Shown here: positions 8,464 through 14,777 of the stretch, one piece after another
How the letters are laid out: each line of letters begins with the position of its first letter
Position numbering within the stretch: the stretch's first letter is position 1
NCBI GenBank assembly: GCA_039810585.1
Contig: JBDHXF010000046.1
Location: 1 to 30,526 of the forward strand
Direction: 5' to 3'
Length of the DNA stretch: 30,526 nt
Source of the DNA: JBBATK01 sp039810585
Lineage (GTDB): Bacteria > Bacteroidota > Ignavibacteria > Kapaibacteriales > NICIL-2
Notes under the pieces: generated by a model
Databases searched by the model: none
What the model saw: the letters and a program-made list of their open reading frames with translations, nothing else
What the model was told of the DNA's origin: nothing
Position numbers and translations under genes: made by a program

Positions 8464-8782
8464 GAACTCTTTACGCGAGCTTTTCCTTCTTTTTTCGTCA
8501 ATTCACTACGCTAAAGCTTAGCGGCTCGGTGCAGCGCCTTCGCGCCTTCGTCCTTTGGCCATTGCTCAGACTCGCTGCCTGCGTAGATTTGAACGCCTTG
8601 CACGATCAAGCATCGCGCAGCAAAGCGGCAGGTTGTGCAGCCAATACTGCCGTGGTTCCCGATACCAACGCAATCCATTACCGAAGACCGTGCTGACGTT
8701 TCGTCGTGCGGTACAGGTGCAATTCATTCGTAAATTGACAAAGACCCGCTTTGACGGGAGTCGTGCGTCCTATCATAGGTCC
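8464..8782. other. Intergenic region with one palindrome, no gene seen
   Basis: About 319 bases separate the receiver-kinase gene from the DUF3109 gene. The reading frame of the latter is open back to 8555, but the upstream translation is arginine-rich and resembles no protein. A perfect hairpin CGCTAA-AGC-TTAGCG at 8509-8523, preceded by CAATTCACTA, may be a worn relative of the dispersed palindromes. I see no clear promoter: TTGACA at 8736 has no properly spaced partner. Confidence 0.45.
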
Positions 8783-9346
8783 ATGCTCATACTCAATGAC
8801 ATAGCGCTGGACGAGCAGATCCTTACACAGCCCTTTGCTTGCGACCTCAAACAATGTAAAGGAGCTTGCTGCACCCTGAGCGGTGGAAGCGGTGCTCCCT
8901 TGCGTGAGGAAGAAATCGCACCTATTGAGGCAGCCAAGGATCAAGCTATGGAGTATCTGAGCGAAAGCTCAAGAGCATACATTAAAAGTCATGGCTGGCT
9001 GGATGGCAGTTATGGCGACCGAACGGTAGGCTGCATCGACGACAAGCAGTGCGTGTTCGTTTTTTGGGAAGACGACATTGCACGCTGTGCGCTCGAGAGG
9101 GCGTACAAGGACGGAAAGACGGCTTTTCGCAAGCCTATTTCCTGTCATCTCTTTCCCATTCGCATTGCGGATTTTGGCGGACCGTACCTCTACTACGATG
9201 TGTTCTCGGAATGCAAACCCGCCCTTGCCAATGGAGAAAAACTCGGACTGGCTATCAAGGACATCACCCGCGATGCCCTTGTTCGCGAGTTCGGCGCTGA
9301 ATGGGTTGAGGCACTCGATGCCCTGGCTCAACAGCAATCACACTAG
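8783..9346 (+). CDS. DUF3109 family cysteine-rich protein
   Basis: A 187-residue predicted cytoplasmic protein of DUF3109, common in Bacteroidota, function unknown. The conserved cysteines are clear: CDLKQCKGACC near the N-terminus followed by SGAPLREEEI, then a mid-protein CIDDKQCVF, C in DIARCALE, ISCHLFPIRI and SECKPA. This spacing resembles the Fe/Zn-binding UPF0153/YkgJ cysteine clusters, so metal binding is a reasonable inference. The ATG at 8783 is chosen because family similarity begins there (MLILNDIALDEQILTQPFACDL) and AGGT lies just upstream. It stands alone, co-directional with rpoN about 150 bases further on. Confidence 0.85.
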   Translation: MLILNDIALDEQILTQPFACDLKQCKGACCTLSGGSGAPLREEEIAPIEAAKDQAMEYLSESSRAYIKSHGWLDGSYGDRTVGCIDDKQCVFVFWEDDIARCALERAYKDGKTAFRKPISCHLFPIRIADFGGPYLYYDVFSECKPALANGEKLGLAIKDITRDALVREFGAEWVEALDALAQQQSH

Positions 9347-9417
9347 CCGCGTGAAACGGGCAGCATTCGTTTCGCGAACGGGGATTCAATAGTCCTCTAA
9401 CCGGACATAGCAGAGTC

Positions 9418-9446
9418 ATTTCAATTCGTGCGCGCCTACGGCGCAG
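9418..9446 (+). repeat. REP-like palindromic unit upstream of rpoN
   Basis: A single unit of the dispersed family. The tail ATTTCAATTCGTGC precedes stem GCGCC-TAC-GGCGC (9432-9444). On the minus strand it reads as hairpin then GCACGAATTGAAAT, nearly identical in the tail to the right-hand unit at 3884-3910, while the stem bases differ in a pairing-preserving way. Confidence 0.65.
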
Positions 9447-9499
9447 CATGTTGTGGGTGTGCTCTTCTCAACGTCGAAACTTTACAATCGTTTGCTCAT

Positions 9500-11269
9500 A
9501 TGAAGCTTGGATTACAACTCAATGTGGGTTTGCAACAAACCCTAACCCCTCAACAGATTCAGTACCTGAAGCTTTTGCAGCTTCCGGCACTGCAGATGGA
9601 GCACCACATCCGTCAGGAAATTGAGCAGAACCCGATGGTGGAAGAGGTGTCGGACGATGGTGCCTCACTCAGCGAAGAGATCGGCATGAATGCCCCTGCA
9701 GCAGTGGGTGACATGGCGGAATCTATGAGTGATATTCCGCAACATCAAAAAGCCTCCGCCACTCCCGCCGATACCGTCACCGATATCTACGAAATGAGTG
9801 AGGCTGAGGAAAAAGAAGCCTCAGCACGCGCTGCTCTCAGTACGGAACCCGCCTTGGTGAGCTATGAAGGTCCTGAGCAAGCGGACATGAGTTACGACCA
9901 AGATATCCCTGATGATTCCGATGCCTTTGAGTTCTACAAGATGCTCTGGCAGGAAGACGGTGGCGGCCCTAAAAGCAACACTGAGTCCTCACCCAATGAC
10001 GATGATAACGACTACGAGCCCTTCCAGATTAAGGATGTGAAGTCCTTCGAAGAAGATCTGCTTGAACAACTACACTTCATCGACCTGAGCGAAGAGGAGA
10101 TGATCCTCGGTGAACAAATCATCGGAAACTTGGAAGACGATGGTTACTTGCGTCGCGAACTGCGCGATGTGATGGACGATGCCAATGCTGCAATCGACGA
10201 GACGAATCACGACCGTCGCATGGCGGCCGTTCAACGCAACGCGGCCGACCCGGCGGCAAAGGCAAACGGCAGCACGAACGGCGAATTCGCCGCCTACTCC
10301 AATGGCGGTCCAAGCTTACTCAAGCGTATCAGCCTGCTGCAGGCCGAACAAGTATTGCATCAAATTCAGGAACTGGAACCCACAGGCTGCGCCTCGAGAA
10401 CTGTGCAGGAATGTCTGGTGGCTCAACTCCGAGCCTTACCCAAACTCAACGCCGGACAGAAACTGGCCTTGGAGGTTCTCACTAAGACCTACCAACAGTT
10501 CACCATGAAACACTATGCACAAATCGCGCAGGTGCTGGAGGTGACCGAAGAGTATTTACGCGAAGCCATTGAAGTGATTCGTCGTCTCAACCCCAAACCC
10601 GGTTATGGTTCATCGTCTCAAGGTATCAATACCATCATTCCGGATTTTGTGGTAGAACCAAGTGAGGATAAGAAGGACTTCCTGATTACACTTAACGACA
10701 ACACCATGCCCCAATTGCGGGTAAGCAAAGCCTACGAGAAATTGAAGCGCGAAGCGCGCTATAAACAATTCAACAAGGATACCCGCGAGTGGATGCGCAA
10801 GAAGCATGAGGATGCCAAGTTTCTCATCAACGCCATCAAGCAGCGCAAGTCGACGATGTTGAAAGTGATGACAACCATTGTGGAGCTGCAAAAGGGTTTC
10901 TTTGAGGATGGTCCGGCGGGCTTACGACCGTTGATTTACAAAGACGTTGCCGAAGCGTCCGGGATGGATATCTCCACCGTTTGCCGCGTCGTGAATAACA
11001 AGTACGTGCAAACAGAGTTCGGAATTTTCGAACTGCGATTCTTTTTCTCCGAGTCGCTCACCAACGACGAAGGTGACGAGGTATCGACCACCATTATCAA
11101 GGAAAAGATCCGCGATATTATTGGAAAAGAGTCGAAGCAGAAGCCATGGAGCGACGACAAACTGGCCAAGGAACTGAAAAAAGAAGGTTACAATGTCGCT
11201 CGCCGAACCGTCGCCAAATACCGCGAGCAACTGAAGATTCCCGTTGCACGCTTGCGGAGAGATTTCTAA
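9500..11269 (+). CDS. rpoN: RNA polymerase sigma-54 factor RpoN
   Basis: Alternative sigma factor that directs RNA polymerase to -24/-12 promoters and needs activator ATPases. It has 589 residues from ATG 9500, where similarity starts (MKLGLQLNVGLQQTLTPQQI); the frame is open further upstream through a palindromic repeat. Region I is the glutamine-rich activator-interacting segment (1-50). Next comes a long acidic linker (about 55-185), a core-binding domain, a helix-turn-helix near 481-515 (VAEASGMDISTVCRVVNNKYV) and the diagnostic RpoN box ARRTVAKYRE near 567-576. It is longer than the roughly 480 residues of the E. coli protein, because of the acidic linker and a low-complexity insert at about 226-274 inside the core-binding region. 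No sigma-54 activator gene is in the window. Confidence 0.96.
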   Translation: MKLGLQLNVGLQQTLTPQQIQYLKLLQLPALQMEHHIRQEIEQNPMVEEVSDDGASLSEEIGMNAPAAVGDMAESMSDIPQHQKASATPADTVTDIYEMSEAEEKEASARAALSTEPALVSYEGPEQADMSYDQDIPDDSDAFEFYKMLWQEDGGGPKSNTESSPNDDDNDYEPFQIKDVKSFEEDLLEQLHFIDLSEEEMILGEQIIGNLEDDGYLRRELRDVMDDANAAIDETNHDRRMAAVQRNAADPAAKANGSTNGEFAAYSNGGPSLLKRISLLQAEQVLHQIQELEPTGCASRTVQECLVAQLRALPKLNAGQKLALEVLTKTYQQFTMKHYAQIAQVLEVTEEYLREAIEVIRRLNPKPGYGSSSQGINTIIPDFVVEPSEDKKDFLITLNDNTMPQLRVSKAYEKLKREARYKQFNKDTREWMRKKHEDAKFLINAIKQRKSTMLKVMTTIVELQKGFFEDGPAGLRPLIYKDVAEASGMDISTVCRVVNNKYVQTEFGIFELRFFFSESLTNDEGDEVSTTIIKEKIRDIIGKESKQKPWSDDKLAKELKKEGYNVARRTVAKYREQLKIPVARLRRDF

Positions 11270-11283
11270 GTCTGCGCGACGTT

Positions 11284-11814
11284 GTGGTCTATATCGCCCT
11301 GAGCCTAGACGGCTACATTGCAGGCCCGGGAGACGATTTATCTTTTCTCGACTCGGTGCAGGTTGAGGGCGAAGACTATGGCTACAACGCTTTCATGCAG
11401 AGTGTCGACACGGTGTTGATGGGTCGCAAAACCTACGACAAAGTGATGAGTTTCGGCATCGAACTCCCTCACGAGTCCAAGGAATGGTTTGTGTTCTCAC
11501 ACTCAAAACACGGAACTGAAGGTGCAGCTCAGTTCGTGAATACAGAGGTTTCTGACTTTGTTCGCCACCTGCGCAATCGCGAGGGTGGAACAATATTCGT
11601 TGACGGCGGTGCCACGTTGATTCAGTATCTCATTCGCGCAGATCTCGTGGATCGCTTCGTGCTAAGCTACGTTCCTCTCATGCTCGGAGCCGGCGTGCCA
11701 CTGTTTGCGGAAAATACGCCCACTCAAGAATACGAGTTGACCGCAGTACGCCACTACGCGTCGTCACTTGTACAGGCTGAATTTCGACGTATTCGCAAAG
11801 CCATGCCATTATAA
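11284..11814 (+). CDS. Dihydrofolate reductase-like (RibD C-terminal) protein, non-ATG start
   Basis: A 176-residue protein of the DHFR/RibD C-terminal family, NAD(P)H-dependent reductase-like. The family opening VVYIALSLDGYIAGPGDDLSFLD is followed by DTVLMGRKTYDKV, IFVDGGATLIQYLIRADLVDRFVLSYVPLMLGAGVPLF and a short closing strand, all characteristic. There is no in-frame ATG near the start. GTG 11284 is taken; a CTG at 11272 would give an N-terminus (RDVVVYIA) closer to relatives. An in-frame ATG at 11146 would overlap 120 bases of rpoN and is unlikely. The start is only 14 bases after the rpoN stop, so it is probably co-transcribed. The substrate is unknown. Confidence 0.82.
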   Translation: MVYIALSLDGYIAGPGDDLSFLDSVQVEGEDYGYNAFMQSVDTVLMGRKTYDKVMSFGIELPHESKEWFVFSHSKHGTEGAAQFVNTEVSDFVRHLRNREGGTIFVDGGATLIQYLIRADLVDRFVLSYVPLMLGAGVPLFAENTPTQEYELTAVRHYASSLVQAEFRRIRKAMPL

Positions 11815-11906
11815 ATGGCGTTGCAGCGCTTCCCGTGGCAGGTTGTAACTTTCGGCTGACCGTTCAGGTCATACATTTTGAATACTCGCATTAGCCACCG
11901 CGCACC

Positions 11907-12371
11907 ATGAAATCTTTCGTCCTCCTCTTCGCCACTGCCGCACTTCTCTCGTGTGCGAGCACAAAACACACCGATATCGTGTTGTCTGCCAACAATCCGG
12001 TGATAAGCATCGATCGAAGCGCTTGCTTCGGAAGTTGTCCGGTGTATTCCATGACCCTTCGCGGTGATGGATATGCCAGCTACATTGGAAAAATGCACGT
12101 GGATCGAATTGGCCACTACCGAGCCAAAGTGGATGAGCAAACACTTCAATTCCTTGCCGCAGAACTCAAGCGGATTGACTACTTCGCCATGAAGGACAAC
12201 TACGATGCTATGGTAACCGATGTGCCAACGATCACTGTTAACTGCACGCTGAACGACAGCACAAAGACTATTGTCGATCGCTTCGGTGCCCCCACAGAGT
12301 TGCGCGAATTCGAAAACACTTTGGACTCTGTTGCCAAGACTATCAAGTGGATGAAAGTCGCCGCAGAGTAG
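11907..12371 (+). CDS. DUF6438-like lipoprotein
   Basis: A 154-residue predicted lipoprotein. Its signal peptide, MKSFVLLFATAALLSC, ends in the lipobox LLSC with the modified cysteine at residue 16. The body contains ISIDRSACFGSCPVYSMTLRGDGYASYIGK, which matches the DUF6438 pattern (a CFG.CP.Y.L...G motif), a family of unknown function frequent in Bacteroidota. The two cysteines in that motif could form a disulfide. Just upstream, TACATTTT (11872-11879) is a near match to the TAnnTTTG promoter element. It is not obviously part of an operon. Confidence 0.8.
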   Translation: MKSFVLLFATAALLSCASTKHTDIVLSANNPVISIDRSACFGSCPVYSMTLRGDGYASYIGKMHVDRIGHYRAKVDEQTLQFLAAELKRIDYFAMKDNYDAMVTDVPTITVNCTLNDSTKTIVDRFGAPTELREFENTLDSVAKTIKWMKVAAE

Positions 12372-12719
12372 TTGAGCCGTGAGTATAGTCGACCGTTACG
12401 CTATTTCACATTGCCGCGATATACTTGATCGAAACTCTTCCGATGCAGCTCTGTGTCCGGTAGTGATTTCTAGCATTGAGCCATAACAATGGTGGTACGG
12501 CTGGTCTGCAAACCTTATAAAAAATGTTAATCTCCGACTAGGGTCTGCTCTCCTTCCAACCTTTTAGCCTGCACAGCGTATTAGGCCTTAATTCTGTTCT
12601 CAAACTCCCCTATTTTCGCTGTTCTCTTGTGTGTCGGTGGCCAAGGCTATGCGTGCCATGGTGCAAGGAACAAGGGGGCTCGCGAGAGTCGTTTGTCACA
12701 TCCAATCCTCGATTTCACC
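12372..12719. other. Intergenic region, no gene seen
   Basis: About 348 bases lie between the lipoprotein and the peptidase genes. It includes an AT-rich patch around 12519-12532 and TATTTTCG at about 12611-12618, one base off the TAnnTTTG promoter element. The peptidase frame is open back to 12627, but that extension lacks protein-like character. No RNA or repeat was recognised. Confidence 0.45.
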
Positions 12720-14552
12720 ATGAGCGTTTCAAGAGTTGTTTTATACACGGTGTTTTGTGTTCTGGCAAGCTTTCCACTCGTTGCACAGCAAAACGCGGTC
12801 CGTGTATTAATAGATCTGAAACACTGCACGGCTGCGAAGGTACACGTGACAGTTTTTGCTCCTTCGATGAACGACGAACACACGCGTTACATCATACCGA
12901 AGTCGGTACCCGGTACGTATTCGCAAGACAACTACGGACGCTTTGTCGACAACGCCATCGCATTTGATGCCGAAGGCAAGAGTCTTACGGTCACTCGCGA
13001 CTCCGGAGACATCCTTGTAGATGGTAAGCTTGCCCGATTGGAATACTGGGTTGGTGATACGTGGCACGATTCACGGGCGGCTGACGTATTTCAACCAACC
13101 GGCTCAAACATTCAGCCGGACACCAACTTCGTGATCAACACGCATGCTTTTGTTGGGTATTTCGATGGCTATGAATTGCTGCCCTATGAAGTACAGGTTG
13201 TAAAACCGGAAGGATTTTTCGGCGCGACTTCTCTCGATCGTCTGGAAATCAACGACACGACCGATGTCCTTTCAGCGCGCTCTTATCCGCATTTGGTTGA
13301 CAATCCAATAATGTACTGCATCCCCGATACGGTGTCGTTCATGGAGGCAAACATGAACGTGATGATAGCCGTATTCTCGGCTAATCACAAAGTCCACGCC
13401 GATCAAATCCTGAACGATATCCGTCCTCTGGCCGGTGCTCTCGGTAAATTCTTTGGCGTGCTTCCTGTTCCGCGATACACCTTCATCTTTTATTTCGCCG
13501 ATATGAGTCAGATGACCAATGCTCACATGATGGCAACCGGGGCATTGGAGCATTCCCAGTCCAGCTTTTATTTCTTAATGGAAGGAAGCCTGGGCTTCGT
13601 ATCGCAGTCGGTACGAAACACAGCGGGTCACGAGTTCTTACACATCTTGGTGCCGCTGAATTTACACAGCGAAGAAGTACACTCTTTCGACTTCCGGCAT
13701 CCGAAGATGTCGCAACACCTGTGGCTCTACGAAGGATGTACCGAGTACTTCTCCTTGCTCAGTCGTGTTCAGGATACGCTGCTAACCGAAAGCGAGTTCT
13801 TTTCTGATCTGCGTCGCAAAATCACCACAGGGTTGAGTATGCTGCGGGGCAAACCGTTCTCGCTCACAAATTTTAGTCGGAACGTTCTCACACCCGAAAA
13901 CCAAGAGCTCTATCCCATCATCTATGAAAGTGGTGCGGCTCTGGCGTTTTGTCTCGACGTTAAAATCCGCGAGTTGACCAATAACAGTATGGACTTGCTC
14001 GGGATGATCCGAAAGTTGAGTGAAAGCTATGGTCCGGAACGACCATTTAAAGACGACGAGCTTTTCGACGAAATGACCAGAGTAGTGGGACCGGGAATAC
14101 GACCTTTTATCGACGATTACATCATTGGTACAAAGGTGGTTCCATATGCCGAGTACTTTGAAAAATTGGGGTACAGCTATCGCGATTCTGCTCAAGTGTC
14201 TGCCTATCAATTCAATGCCGCTCGCGTGTTTTTTAAGAGAGGCGTCGAGGACGCTGTCGTGTTGTCAACACACAGTGATAACGATTTCAATATTGTAGAT
14301 GGCGACACGCTGGTCAAGATCAACGACATTCATGTCACCCCCGACAACAAAATGGAAATGCTCGGGATGTACATTTGGTCACCACATAGCGATCAAAGTG
14401 TAACGCTGACCATCCATCGAAACGGACAAGAGCTCAGCCTGAGCGCTAAGCCCAGGGAAAAACTTGTCATGAAGCACAACATCCTCGAAGAGTTGGCTTC
14501 CCCCTCACCCGCACAGAGCAACATGAAAAAGACATTACTGCGTCGTGGATAG
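12720..14552 (+). CDS. M61 family metallopeptidase with C-terminal PDZ domain
   Basis: An exported zinc peptidase of the M61 (glycyl aminopeptidase) family, 610 residues. ATG 12720 opens a signal peptide (MSVSRVVLYTVFCVLASFPLVAQQ) and is preferred over the longer frame from 12627. An N-terminal beta domain is followed by the catalytic site HEFLH (304-308) in NTAGHEFLH. The third zinc ligand is expected in LYEGCTEYF (E338). A PDZ-like domain spans about 517-577 (IVDGDTLVKINDIHVTP). This order of N-terminal beta domain, peptidase and PDZ is normal for the family. It probably acts in the periplasm or outside the cell. No partner gene is obvious. Confidence 0.9.
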   Translation: MSVSRVVLYTVFCVLASFPLVAQQNAVRVLIDLKHCTAAKVHVTVFAPSMNDEHTRYIIPKSVPGTYSQDNYGRFVDNAIAFDAEGKSLTVTRDSGDILVDGKLARLEYWVGDTWHDSRAADVFQPTGSNIQPDTNFVINTHAFVGYFDGYELLPYEVQVVKPEGFFGATSLDRLEINDTTDVLSARSYPHLVDNPIMYCIPDTVSFMEANMNVMIAVFSANHKVHADQILNDIRPLAGALGKFFGVLPVPRYTFIFYFADMSQMTNAHMMATGALEHSQSSFYFLMEGSLGFVSQSVRNTAGHEFLHILVPLNLHSEEVHSFDFRHPKMSQHLWLYEGCTEYFSLLSRVQDTLLTESEFFSDLRRKITTGLSMLRGKPFSLTNFSRNVLTPENQELYPIIYESGAALAFCLDVKIRELTNNSMDLLGMIRKLSESYGPERPFKDDELFDEMTRVVGPGIRPFIDDYIIGTKVVPYAEYFEKLGYSYRDSAQVSAYQFNAARVFFKRGVEDAVVLSTHSDNDFNIVDGDTLVKINDIHVTPDNKMEMLGMYIWSPHSDQSVTLTIHRNGQELSLSAKPREKLVMKHNILEELASPSPAQSNMKKTLLRRG

Positions 14553-14603
14553 GTGTCCGTCACCTTTTACTCCACCTTCGCACCGTATGCCGCCGCCATT
14601 ACC

Positions 14604-14611
14604 TAACTTTG
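14604..14611 (+). promoter_or_regulatory. Bacteroidota-type promoter -7 element (TAACTTTG)
   Basis: This is an exact match to TAnnTTTG. Transcription would start about seven bases downstream, at the first base of helix P1 of the riboswitch (14619). The -33 TTTG partner is not clear; TTCG at 14577-14580 is too far away. Confidence 0.65.
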
Positions 14612-14618
14612 CAGCGCT

Positions 14619-14706
14619 CCGTTAGAGGTGCCCGAACACACACGTGTTCGCGGCTGAGACTATACTCTTGGAACCTGATCCGGATAATGCCGGCGAAGGA
14701 AAACGG
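14619..14706 (+). ncRNA. TPP (thiamin pyrophosphate) riboswitch, THI element
   Basis: Closing helix P1 is CCGTT (14619-14623) with AACGG (14702-14706). AGAGGTGCC opens P2, with ACTCTT as its other side. P3 is a perfect hairpin CGAACAC/GTGTTCG. The invariant pyrimidine-sensing core GGCTGAGA and the pyrophosphate-sensing arm CCTGATCCGGATAATGCCGG are both present, ending in CGAAGGA. It lies between the promoter at 14604 and the TonB-dependent receptor gene, so thiamin pyrophosphate should repress receptor synthesis. The expression platform is unclear: no strong terminator follows, so control of translation start is more likely. Confidence 0.95.
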
Positions 14707-14777
14707 TACGCGATCCATCTGCGATCCCACCTGCATCCAACCCACGGGGCTTCTTGTTTCACAATTCAAGATGCCTT

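Noticed and set aside
8736..8775. TTGACA...TATCAT as a sigma-70 promoter for the DUF3109 gene
   Set aside because: Spacing is about 30 bases from TTGACA and about 14 from the later TTGACG; neither works, and this lineage uses TAnnTTTG-type promoters.
14720..14760. Riboswitch-controlled terminator before the receptor gene
   Set aside because: Only a 3 bp CCC/GGG pairing near CCCACGGGG and no proper T tract; translation control is more likely.
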